A stretch of 64,000 nucleotides of DNA from Cycas panzhihuaensis. Lineage: Eukaryota; Cycadophyta. A program made the translations under genes and the position numbers. Numbering within the stretch: the stretch's first letter is position 1; the number at the start of each line of letters is the position of its first letter. Below the pieces are notes generated by a model, which was not told where the DNA came from, did no database searches, and saw only the letters and a program-made list of their open reading frames with translations. Where the stretch lies: positions 191,401,741-191,465,740 of the forward strand of contig CM041465.1 in assembly GCA_023213395.1 (NCBI GenBank), read 5' to 3'. Below, piece by piece: positions 1 to 9,744 of this stretch.

Positions 1-8
1 TGATACCA

Positions 9-497
9 TGTTGAAAAACCAGAGCAAAAAGTTGACAGAGGAAAGAATGTACATTATTCTATTGAGATTCAATTTGCTTAAATACACAAGAGCTATGTGA
101 TGGTTACAACCTACTAATGTAACCGATCACTCGGATTCTGCCAAGTGGCATGATCTCATGAGTACATTTATGGGTGGGTCTAACATGACCCCCCTTTCTA
201 CCCTAGATAAAACATTATATCTCAACATAGATTACATATGTACCAAAGATAGGAATTAGTTTTAACCATATCATAATGGTTAATTAACTACTCCCTCAAA
301 TTATGGTAGGCTATTAACTACATATTTAATGTAGCAAGCATCTTTGACTCACACTAACCAACACATTAATGACTTCAACTAAGAATATTCTCTCACTTAG
401 AATATTCCATGTGAGGAAATATTCTAATTACCTAAAATAAAATGAACTTAAATTAACATGTAATGGGAATGTATATTATTTCCAACAATTCTTTATT
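9..497 (-). repeat. LTR at left end of Copia-1
   Basis: In plus orientation it starts TGTTGAAA and ends TTTCCAACA, the expected TG...CA edges. Positions about 290-497 match 3400-3631 (shared stretches such as 'ctccctcaaattatggtag' and 'aatattccatgtgaggaaat'). The first ~280 bases match poorly. Bases 1-8 (tgatacca) look like the end of a reverse-complement tRNA-iMet primer-binding site. That would make this the 5' LTR of another minus-strand element lying to the left. Confidence 0.65.
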
Positions 498-795
498 CTT
501 ATAATCAAGTATGTGCCTCCTTTCATCAAGCACATACACATAAGCAGTACATCCAAAAATGCAAAAATGTGCAGCAAAAGGTTTAAGATTAGTCCATGCT
601 TCTTCAAGAGTTACATCTCAAACTGCCTTAGTAGGACTTATATTCAATAGACACACAGCTATATTAACAGCTTCTCCCCAAAGTCCTTTAGGAATGTCTT
701 TTGCTTTCATCATGCATTATGCCATTTTAAAAATGGTACAATTCTTCTGCTCTACAATGCCATTTTGTTATGGAGTATATGGCATTGTAAATTAA
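498..795 (-). pseudogene. Copia-1 integrase, C-terminal part of core, cut by the LTR
   Basis: The minus strand reads a typical copia integrase block: QNGIVEQKN, then GLWGEAVNIAV, then NISPTKAV, then FGCTAYVYV and LDYKNKE, where the frame meets the LTR at 497. QNG..E is the end of the DDE core and carries the catalytic Glu. Two in-frame stops interrupt it, one in the MA-x-CMMK stretch and one after TKAV. The sequence that should follow (integrase C-terminus, RT, RNase H) is absent, so this is a truncated pseudogene whatever the cause. Confidence 0.75.
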
Positions 796-799
796 TGTT

Positions 800-1550
800 A
801 GATACCATGACTTTTATAAAAGTTGGTGAATTTTAAGGATAAATACTCACCTTCACTATCACTCCTTAGAATCTTAATCTTTATGTCCGAAAGATTCATA
901 GATTCGACCTTGAATTCCTTAAATTTTGTAAAAGCATCAAACTTGAGTTTAAGAAGATACACCCAACCATCTTCTTATAGTCATCAACAAATCTATTCGT
1001 AATTTGAAGGCTAGAGTAATTCAAATGACCATAACAGTCATGCCACAAAGTGTTAACAGCATTTTATGCTATAAGTCCATGCTCATATGTGCCAAAGAAT
1101 TTATAAACTCCATTCTCTTGAATACATTCAGCAATTACAATGGCATCATCCTTCATCAAGCACTTTAACTCGTTGAATTCTACTTTAACATTCTACTTAG
1201 TAATACAACTGACAAATAGTAAGTTGTCCTTAAAAGAGGGTACAAGTAAGACATTTGAAACCTTGTTCCATACTCTGGTTGATGAATGCTTATGATGCCA
1301 CAACCAATAACTTGATGTTGATTATTGTCGCCAAGTACAATAGGAGGAAGTTGGCAATCTTTTAAGTCTTCAAACCAATCTTTGCAATAAGTGATATGTT
1401 TGCATGCTCCAGAATCAATATACCACCCACATAGCTCCGGATTTGTAGCATTGAAAACAAACACTTTATCAACTTCATTTCTAATCAAAGCAGGGATGTT
1501 CTTCTTCTTATCTACTTTCTTCTTCCAACATTGCTTCTCCAAATGTCCCT
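800..1550 (-). pseudogene. Copia-1 protease and pre-integrase domain
   Basis: The frame at 1180-1542 contains WYIDSGACKHIT, the aspartic protease active site of copia Pol with an intact D-S-G. The usual GDNNQH..GCG strand follows. Further along (about 1020-1060) the minus strand reads HDCYGHLNYSSLQ, the remnant of the GAG-pre-integrase zinc region (normally W-H-x-R-x-G-H). The stretch is frameshifted and shortened before the integrase core. Confidence 0.75.
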
Positions 1551-1575
1551 TCTTGTTACAATATCTACAAACAAC
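1529..1575 (-). other. Copia-1 Gag CCHC zinc knuckle
   Basis: The minus strand encodes CRYCNKKGHLEKQCW, an intact CX2CX4HX4C zinc knuckle of the Gag nucleocapsid type. It sits between gag and protease as expected for copia and supports the reading direction. Confidence 0.85.
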
Positions 1576-1589
1576 ATCACATTTGGGAT

Positions 1590-2185
1590 TTTGTGCATTA
1601 TTGTTGCTTCCTTGTGATTGTTACCTTGAAAGTTTCTTCTTAAATTTTGATTAAAGCACTATTGCACTGCTACCATCACGATCACAAAAGCCCATTCGTT
1701 GTTCTTCATGCAACAATAAGCCACCCAACTCATCAAAAGTAAGAGGTTTGGGTCAACTTGTGACACATAGGCTAGTCACAAAGATGTGACAGCCTTCATG
1801 CAAGCTATTTAAAGTGATGCTTACTAACTCTTTGTCATGTACAACTTCTCCTACAACAAGTTTCTCTTTTATCTCCTTCAATCTTTGTAAATGAGAAGAC
1901 ATAAAATCATTATTGGACATTTTACAAGAATAAAGCAAATTTTGAAGATATAAGACTCTAGTTTCATTCTTGGTCTTGAACAGATCCTTGAGACTTACAT
2001 GCATCAACTGCAAATACTTTTCCTTGAAGACGGGTAATTAACTCAATAGCCACTAACAAATTAATAATTGTCAGTGCTCTTAGGTTCTTGTAATGCCATG
2101 GCGTTTCTTCAATTTCATCAGTCGATCCTATTTCTAACTCCTTGTCATCTCCATCAACAATTTCCATAAACCTATGTAAGGCCAA
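1590..2185 (-). pseudogene. Copia-1 gag
   Basis: Two overlapping minus-strand frames (1964-2185 and 1753-2013) look like the UBN2-type Gag of plant copia elements: PWHYKNLRALTIINL in the first, then TRVLYLQNLLYSCKM and HLQRLKEIKEKL in the second. Together they read in the order expected of a Gag capsid domain but are out of frame with each other, so at least one frameshift separates them. Gag would package element RNA; here it cannot be made whole. Confidence 0.75.
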
Positions 2186-3207
2186 GATATTGGAGATTTT
2201 AAATTTTCATGTCACATCATTCTTCCCATCTAGTTTCAAATAGGAAGAAATGTTCAGAGATGTCGTTATGAAATTTTTGCAACCAAGGAAATTAAGAAAA
2301 CAAATGTTAAACCACCACAAGTGTGAGTATCAAATATCACTACACGACTGCAAGGTTGGTAAAACACACAAGAAACATACTTTAAAGAGGATAAAATGCC
2401 AAGTACACTGTAAAGAAGATAAAATGCCAAGCTAGAAATAGCTTTAAAATCCTCTTGAAACATAAAAGCCAATTGAGAAAAATATTTCTCAAAGGATGAA
2501 TTAAGTTTCCTCAAACATAAAAGATTATTAAAAAACAAACCATATAGAGGAGACCTTGATTTTAAAAGGAATATGCCTTTGAATATGCTTATGTATATAA
2601 TGTAATGGTATATTAGAAAGCATGTAATTGAAATTTTTATAAAATGTAATTCCAAGAGGATGTAACAAGGCCTCCACGATTTTGACGGCATTGATGTAAC
2701 ATGCGACTAGCGGCTCCATGATTCTTAGCGACACTCTGTAACATGGCAACTAATGGCGTCTCTGTAGTGGCGACAAGAAAGATGATAGGGCAACATTAAT
2801 GTAGCTAGTAAATAGACGATCAAACAATTCACTAGCAACTCTTCAAGTTTAGGTGGCAATCTCCACGATCTTAGGCAAATAGATGAGCAGGTATGTACGC
2901 CTGTAGTTGCAGACAAACTGACAAGAGCGTAAAGAGGCAGCTACCTCTATGGCTATGCAAACAAAATGACAACTTCAAACTCTATGCATGGACAAATCAG
3001 TGGCTTCAACTGCTACAAGCAACCGACCAATCTTTGTGTTCTTGCAACTAGATAGAGTTGTGCGTGGCTGACACTCCAGACCACTCACAACCAAAGAATG
3101 GTCTTTAGCAGTTTGACCTCTACAGACTCTCACAAAACCTAGCACAAGGACACAACTATCAAGAGTTTCCTTAGAAGTTGACACATAACACAGTTGTCAA
3201 GAAACTT
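2186..3207 (-). other. Copia-1 untranslated leader
   Basis: About 1 kb between gag and the primer-binding site. The short frames here resemble nothing I know and are taken as chance frames in the 5' leader. Confidence 0.5.
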
Positions 3208-3220
3208 GGCTCTACTACCA
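3208..3220 (-). other. Copia-1 primer-binding site
   Basis: The plus strand reads ggctctactacca; the minus strand is TGGTAGTAGAGCC. The usual copia site complementary to initiator tRNA-Met is TGGTATCAGAGCC, so two or three bases differ. It touches the inner edge of the right LTR. Confidence 0.75.
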
Positions 3221-3631
3221 TGTAAGGAAAAGGGGGGTATGAGTAGGATACATAATACATATCACATGCATAGCAAGGCAAAAATGACTACATGGCAATG
3301 AATCACAATTCACCAACCCATTTCATTAATCCAAATAGTTGAGTACATCATACATTTATAGATTACAATTGTTCTAAACATAGGAGAGCAGTTATAACCA
3401 CTTCATAATGGTTAATTAATAGCTCCCTCAAATTATGGTAGACTCTAAGCTACCTAATTTAATACTTCAACTATCTTTGCCTTCCATTAACCACCTTATT
3501 TAATGACATTGACTAAGAATATTTCAACTAAGAATATTCTCACTAAAAATATTCCATGTGAGGAAATACTGTAATGACATTACAAATGAACTTAAATGAA
3601 CATGAAATGAGAATGTACATTATTTCTAGTA
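3221..3631 (-). repeat. Copia-1 5' LTR
   Basis: Bounded inside by the primer-binding site and outside by 'tatttctagta', the mutated counterpart of 'tatttccaaca' in the left LTR. The inner edge starts TGTAAGG in plus orientation. The last ~240 bases match the left LTR clearly; the rest does not. Confidence 0.75.
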
Positions 3632-4348
3632 GTCTATAGCATCAACTCGCCCATGAGCACTCAAAAGCTTGAAATCTAGTGCAAACAACAAAATTTGCCA
3701 TGACTATGAATGCTCAACTTAAATTGGACAACCATACAAACGTTTTATTATGAAATGGGGCGCAATCTGTATAATTTTGCTCTGAGACCACCTCCTACAA
3801 ATAATTCACTACCAATTACTACTTCAATCAACTTCTTCTTCATAAAATAAAATTGTCACAACTCTTTTTTGTCAAATCACAAAGCATTAGCATTGGAGTC
3901 CACAACACAACCAATCAACCTCTTCTCCTTCTTGCACATTTCCACACAAAATAATGTATGAAAGTGTAGTTTTCTAGTCATTGATCATTCACCATACTAT
4001 AGTGTTCACACCTATTCAATTTCCACTCTAGGATTTTGCTAGGGTTTCAAGTGGGCCATCACCTTGATTTCTTTCCTCATATGGTAACATTTGACTATTT
4101 TTTAATACAAATGTTTAGCATTTTATTTGCCTACAAATTTTTATAAAAATGTTTAAAATGCAAAATTTTCAAAAATCTAAATGAGTATTACTACTATGAA
4201 CAAAAGAAAATTTTGTTCAAACCCTCATATGCCCCTAAGTTAATAAGAAGCTTCCCCTAAGGTGATGTTAGAAAACAAAGAATAACAGATATAAAGAGAA
4301 GGAATTGTGAGCTAACAAACTAGGGTTTTTTTTTAGGGGCAATGGGAC
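3632..4348. other. Unassigned sequence between Copia-1 and Copia-2
   Basis: About 700 bases of AT-rich sequence with no convincing coding frame, LTR or RNA gene. It ends at the target duplication of Copia-2, whose empty-site continuation is at 12235. Confidence 0.5.
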
Positions 4349-4353
4349 CCAAC
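4349..4353. repeat. Target site duplication of Copia-2, left copy
   Basis: ccaac, identical to 12230-12234. Confidence 0.9.
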
Positions 4354-4721
4354 TGTTGAGGTAATGGATCTAGGGATCTAGTGCACTAACATTACACAAT
4401 GGCAAATAGTGGAGACAAGCACAATGTATTCAACAAGAGAAATGCTAATAGCTTGAGCTCAAAGAGGAGAAGTGTAGAATATGATCACTCTCCATGTAAT
4501 TTCAGCTTATATAATGAGAATGCTCATTAGGGTTTGGAATTTGAATTTTCCCTCCCAATGACATTGAGATGAGATTACATGAAATTACAATGAAATGAAC
4601 TTTATGTCATTTCACTTAAACGACTTAATCATAGCCACCTTATCCTAAAGTTACAAACATAAAACTGACTTTATCTAATTCTAACTTTATGAAATGACCA
4701 TGTGATATTAACATCGTCATA
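4354..4721 (-). repeat. Copia-2 3' LTR
   Basis: Starts TGTTGAGG (plus) and ends ...catcgtcata next to a C9 run that is the minus-strand polypurine tract. Pairs with 11864-12229. The outer TG is intact. The inner CA is changed (tcataa against tcaca in the partner). Confidence 0.92.
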
Positions 4722-4733
4722 ACCCCCCCCCTT
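4721..4733 (-). other. Copia-2 polypurine tract
   Basis: A run of nine C (minus-strand G9 preceded by AA) lies against the inner edge of the 3' LTR, where second-strand priming would occur. Confidence 0.75.
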
Positions 4734-5170
4734 AATGGCAAAAGGTCATTTTCCTTTATCCTATTCTAATCTATGAGGTCCTTATTTTAGCCTCATCATT
4801 ACATTGAGAAAAACATTCTACAACCTACAAGACACTTTTGTGGGAAAACCCTCAGGGGAATAAAAACCCATGGACTTGACTTCCCATTCTATGAAGTGGC
4901 TCAGGCGACTCTTTGAGTGTAGCTAAATAGCCAAATAGTACAAGTTGGTTGTGCAACTTCAATCTGCTAAGTCTCCATATACCGTTTCGTCATCCCCCAT
5001 GCCCTTTCGGGTTTTCACAGGTTGTAATTTTCGAAACAAATACAACCCAACTCCTTTCGCACCCACAAGGGGTTTTCACGAATGGGAAAAAGCAGAGACT
5101 TACTCTAATCCTTCCGTGCCCAAAGGGGGTTTTCACGAATGTGATAGAGTATGCTAGTCCTGTGTGCCAT
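4734..5170 (-). other. Copia-2 3' non-coding region with repeated motif
   Basis: Non-coding stretch between the end of RNase H and the polypurine tract. It holds three copies of a short direct repeat: gggttttcac at 5009-5018, and ggggttttcacgaatg at 5069-5084 and 5126-5141. The last two are identical over 16 bases. Overlapping plus-strand frames arise from these repeats and are not taken as genes. Confidence 0.6.
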
Positions 5171-5179
5171 CTCCTTCAA

Positions 5180-5840
5180 TCAGTTGGAGATGGAGGCCCT
5201 GGGGCTGAGCTGTTGTCGGAACTGTTCAAACTTCAACCTTTGCAACGGTTTGACGAAGATATCAGCCACTTGATCTGTTGTGGGGCAGTGTTTCAATTGT
5301 ATTGTACCGTCATGGACCAATTCCTGGATCCTGTGGACTTTTGTACTAATATGCTTTGTACGATCATGAAAAACAGGATTCTTGGCCATGTGGATTGCTG
5401 ACTAATTGTCCACATGTAAACTCGTTGGACCTGCCTGGGTGATATCCAAAGTATGTAATAATTTGCAAAGCCATATCACCTCCTTACTAGTCTCAGAAGC
5501 AACTATGTATTCGGCTTCAGCAGTAGAATTTGCAGTGATTTTTTGCCACCTTGACCACCATGAAATTATAGTTGTTCCAAGAAATGTGATATACCCGGAC
5601 GTTGATCTTCCTGTATTTTTGTCATCGACACAATCTGACTCTATGTATACTGTAAGTCTAAAATCATTGTTGTGCTCTTACAACAAACTAAGTTTGTTGG
5701 TCATCTTCAGGTACTTCAACACTTGTATTGCTACTTGCCATGCTTCTGCTTTGGAGTTATGTGACGGGCAAGAATGTCAACGCCATAAGCAATATCTAGC
5801 CTTGTGTTGGTATCATAAATGAGACTACCTACAAATTATC
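5180..5840 (-). pseudogene. Copia-2 RNase H domain
   Basis: The minus-strand frame at 5180-5389 gives KNPVFHDRTKHISTKVH and QVADIFVKPLQRLKFE, the C-terminal hallmark of copia RNase H. The preceding part (5406-5840) is recognisable from its antisense but broken by stops. RNase H would remove the RNA of the RNA:DNA hybrid during reverse transcription. The C-terminus is well preserved while the N-terminal active site cannot be read continuously. Confidence 0.85.
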
Positions 5841-5849
5841 GATAGAGTG

Positions 5850-6720
5850 TTGTGTCTGCCTATCAAGTGTCTTCATCGGAAAGTTTGACATTGTGCTCCA
5901 CTAGAATAGACATTGTTATAGCATCTTCTAATCAGAACTTGATTAGAAGATCGTTGATATACTTTTCTTGGGAGAGAGATGTTTCCATTGCATTGAGTTA
6001 CCTCAATTCCCAAGTAATATCTCATTAGTCTGAAGTCAGCAAGTTCGAAGGATTTTGACAAGTCTATCCTTTATTTGCTGATATCCTACTCACTATTTCC
6101 GGTTATCAACATGTCGTCCACAAAGATCAGGAGATATGTGGCTTTGCCTTTTTCTCTCTTAATGAACAAAGTTGCATCAACGTCTTGATAGTCACGTACC
6201 TCATAACCAAGTTGCCTCATTTTGTTGGACAACTTGGTGAACCAAGCGTGAGGGGCTTGTTTTAGGCCATATAGCGACTTTTTCAATCTGCACACTTTTT
6301 GCTCATGTCCTACTATCTTAAAGCCTTCTGGTTGTGCCATGTAGATTTCTTCTTCCAAATCTCCATTGAGAAAAATAGTTTTCACATCGAGTTGGTGGAT
6401 TTTCCAACCCTGTTAAGCAGCCAAGGCCATAAGTGCTCTAATTGTGGGCCATTTGGTAGTTGGTGCGAAGACCTCTGTGTAATCGATGCCTTCCCTTTAG
6501 GTGAATCCTTTTGCGACCAACCTCGCCTGGTGTTTTTCAAGGGTGTCGTCGATGCAGATTTATTTTTGAACACCCATTTGTTTCTGACTACCTTCCTTCC
6601 CAAAGGCTAATCAACGAGCTCCCATGGACCATTCTTGATCAAGGATTGGTATTCCTCATTCATGGCATTTCTCCAAACTGTGTGTTTCACAGCTTTTTGG
6701 TATGATAGAGGCTCGTCATT
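5850..6720 (-). pseudogene. Copia-2 reverse transcriptase
   Basis: The minus strand carries the copia RT motifs in order: NKWVFKNK at about 6580; the block FLNGDLEEEIYMAQPEGF at about 6360; KKSLYGLKQAPHAW at about 6260; the catalytic LLIFVDDMLITG at about 6110 (F-V-D-D in place of the commoner Y-V-D-D, both aspartates kept); and DFRLMRYYLGIEV at about 6030. Frameshifts separate the segments. The active site is intact, so decay elsewhere killed the protein. Confidence 0.9.
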
Positions 6721-7121
6721 TAAAGCAAGGTGCAAGTCAACTGGTTCAAGCTCTGTGGGAAGTGATGTTTACTCACTTGCTCTGTAGGCACCACTTCGAG
6801 TGCCAGTTTTACCTACCTCTTCAGATCTCAAGTCTTTGTACAACCGGTAGGCTTCTCGAAAACCTTTGGTTGGGAATGACATTCTCATTTCCACAACATC
6901 CTGGTCTTCATTTTGATCCTGAAAAGGATCATGGGAGATGTATGGTCTAGAGGTCGGTGCCATTGCTGGAGAAGACGACCTTGCAACTTAAGGTGGTGAA
7001 GGTGGTTCTTTGGCAGCTCGTTTTCCTTTTGATGCTTGACGTGGTGATTCCTAGCTATTCTCCCAAGATGGCGTTGGATTGGCACACATTGGCACATGAT
7101 ATGAGTCAAGGATAGTGTCTT

Positions 7122-8130
7122 CTAGGCCTCTATTGTCAGATTCCAAAATTTTGAGTATTTTTTCAATGTCTCCCCCCCCCAAAATGTTGGAATTTGTACA
7201 TCATATTCCTGAACATCGTTGTATCTATGAGATGGTGCTTTAGAATCAAGTTGAAGTAGTTGATCCTCTGCATCCGCAAACACCACATCCCTAGTGATAA
7301 TGATCTTCTTTAATGTTGGAATGAAGACCTTGTACCCTTTCCTGTTCATGGGGTACCCAACAAAGATGCCCTTTAAAGCTCGCGGTTGGAGCTTATTTCT
7401 GTGCTCATCAAGAATGTGAGCATAACAAGTAGAGCCAAAAATTTTGAAGTGATGGATGGTGGGGGTCCGTCCAATCTATCATTCATTTGAGACGGGCCGA
7501 GCTTCGATGGACTTATGTTGTTCATGCAATAGACTGCAGTATAAATAGCTTCAGCCGAAAAGTACATTCTTGAAAATGAGCATAGCCCGCATAGCCGGTG
7601 CCATATTCATTATGGTTCTGTTAGCCCTTTCAACAACACCATTCTGATGAGGAGTACTTGCAATAGTTGTTTGATGCTTGATCCCCCGATGACGCAAGAA
7701 GTCTTCGAATTCATTTGAAGTGTATTCGCCACCATTGTTAATCCTGAGACACTTCAGTTGATATCCAGATTCCTTCTCTGTGAGAGTCTTGAATGCCTTG
7801 AATACTGTGAATGCTTCATCTTTTGATTTAAGAAAGATCACCCATACCTTTCGAGTGAAGTCATCAATAAATGTAATGTAATACCTCTTCCCTATGAGAG
7901 AAGGGATAGGCATAGGCCCACAGATATCTAAGTGTACTAATCCAAGAGGTTGACTGGCTTTCCATTGACTCTGAGGAAATGGTTGTCAGTGGGGTTTGGC
8001 AATAATGCAAGCTTCACATTTGAACGACCTAGAGGAAAATCTAGGCAGACCTGGAGTGGAATGGGAGATTTCCTTAAGTCGATCAAGTTTGACGTGCCCC
8101 ATGCGAGCATGCCAAAGAGCTTCTGGGGAC
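7122..8130 (-). pseudogene. Copia-2 integrase
   Basis: Three minus-strand frames make up the integrase. 7986-8483 ends with LWHARMGHV and C-x-A-C, the HHCC zinc region. 7551-7913 holds the DDE core: YYITFIDDFTRKVWV with the first Asp, and STPHQNGVVERANR with the catalytic Glu. 7122-7580 holds the C-terminal part (GYKVFIPTLKKIIITRDVVF). The second catalytic Asp, normally in T-D-N-G-G-E, reads I-N-N-G-G-E: the codon at 7737-7739 is AAC. That residue is essential in DDE enzymes, so this copy could not integrate. Confidence 0.9.
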
Positions 8131-8774
8131 AGCTTGGAATGAATCAAGGTGACATTATATGCAAGTTCTTCTTCGACACAGATGGGGGCAACAACTTGGT
8201 ATGCGGAAGAAGACAATGTGGTTCCAGTCAGACTAAATAGCTTACCTTCAAGTTTCCCAGTCATCACCACTGAACATGAAGGCGGGTGAATAACACTAAG
8301 AACTTGATCATTAGTTGTGACACTCAGGTCGAATCCACAGGAGACCAGTGTGGATAGCAACAAAAGGTTTTGTTTGAGATGGAAAATATACAAGACATCT
8401 TTTAACGTAAAATTAGGCAAACCTGGGAGCTTCAGGCACATGGAGCCCATGCCTTGAACAGGTTGTGTCGACTTATCGGCCATGTGTACTACTCCAGTGA
8501 CCTCTGAATTAAAATCCTAGAAGAAGTCACGATGACAAGTCATATGCTGGGTAGCTCCTGTGTCCATAACCCAACCTGACGATGATGTTGATGCAATATT
8601 TGCCTGTCCAAGAGGTCGAGGTAGTGGCCAATCAAGCTGACAAATGGTTGTGCCACAGTGTGCTTCGATGTACCTCTTAGGCCTAAAAGCAGTTGATGAA
8701 GTGGATGCTTCCCTGTTTTGTTGAATACGTGCCTCAATGAGATTTGCTCCTGCAAATAAGTCATCATGACTCAC
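7986..8774 (-). pseudogene. Copia-2 protease and pre-integrase
   Basis: The frame at 8517-8774 ends with GWVMDTGATQHMTCHRDFF, the copia protease active site with an intact D-T-G. After a break the frame at 7986-8483 continues with LPNFTLKDVLYI, the usual strand before the pre-integrase zinc region, and runs into integrase. Protease would cut the Gag-Pol polyprotein. Confidence 0.88.
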
Positions 8775-8779
8775 ATCAA

Positions 8780-9740
8780 CATTATGGGCTTGATGCTGCT
8801 ATTGTTGATGACGAGGCAATCTGTTGTAGTCAATGTGGCAATCTTTTGCAAGGTGTCATTTTCTGTTACACCTTTGACACGTGGAAGCATTGTTGTTTGA
8901 CTGTCTTTGATTGGCGGTCTTTTGATTGTTGTTTTGTTGTTGACCTTGTTGTTACCTCTACTGTTGTCCTTGTTGCTTTCCCATGCCTCTTCCGCGACCT
9001 CTTCTTCCTCCGTGTGAAAATTGACCTTGTTGTTTGGTGTAGTATACTTTCTCGTCCATGTAAACTTTGAAGGCTCCATTAGGAGGTGAATCTGAAAGTG
9101 GGAAGCTGGCAGCGAACGTATTGTCATGTTCAATAAACTTCTCAGCTAACGTTTCGAAGTCAAGGGTCTTCAGTGTGCCAGATGACTAAAGATTTCCTAG
9201 CAGGTTCTTATAAGGAGGAACGTATAGACTTGACTGAATTAAGAAGGCCCAAGTTATGCATTCGGTCATAAAATCCCTGTCAATGGCCTGTTTAATGGGG
9301 CGAAGAGCATTGATGGTTTCATGTGCTCGCCCTTTCTACATTTGCATCTTATTCATCTTCAATACCATATGAACAAACTCCAAGTATGATCAAGTATCGA
9401 AGTTTTTTTTTAGGACTTCGAAGACCTTGAAGACAGTGTTGTGCTACATGTCATCGATCAGGTTGTGCAAGGAGTAATCTGTAACTAGCAGGATCCCTGG
9501 TTTGATTTTCCGGTCTTCAATGATCCATTGTCGTCGTTGCGGATTATTAGGTGGAGGAGCTGGAGGTGAGCCACCGCTCTATTGTGTGGTGTCGGTAGCA
9601 GGTACTATCGGGGTTGACTCCAAGTGGTCCAATCAGAGTCCCTCGTACTTTTCTGTGTTCTTGACTCCCGTGAACCATAGATCCCAGTTTTCCTTCCCCT
9701 TTAGCGTACAGTTCACATTCTGCTTGAAGTTGGTCAACAT
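8780..9740 (-). pseudogene. Copia-2 gag
   Basis: From an ATG at 9738-9740 the minus strand reads LTNFKQNVNCTLKG, then ENWDLWFTGVKNTEKYEG, then PPPNNPQRRQWIIEDRKIKP, a Gag N-terminus. A CCHC zinc knuckle follows at 8838-8879 (CQRCNRK, stop, HLAKDC). A TGA at 8856-8858 replaces the conserved Gly of the knuckle. Several other stops are present. Start choice is by the first ATG in this frame; an upstream start cannot be excluded. Confidence 0.8.
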
Positions 9741-9744
9741 GGTG

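Larger units (their letters stand above)
9..3631 (-). mobile_element. Copia-1: truncated Ty1/copia retrotransposon relic
   Basis: On the minus strand this reads LTR, primer-binding site, leader, gag, zinc knuckle, protease, pre-integrase and integrase core, then directly an LTR. Reverse transcriptase and RNase H, which follow integrase in copia elements, are missing. The right LTR (3221-3631) is next to a recognisable primer-binding site. The left LTR (9-497) shares its last ~240 bases with the right one but is longer and differs elsewhere. The internal part carries stops and frameshifts. The left LTR could belong to a second element that continues past the window edge. Confidence 0.8.

Noticed and set aside
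559-795. 78-codon plus frame
   Set aside because: Antisense of the Copia-1 integrase, which reads as a known domain on the minus strand.
4945-5822. Several plus frames of 70-150 codons
   Set aside because: Antisense to Copia-2 RNase H or made by the ggttttcac repeats in its 3' region.
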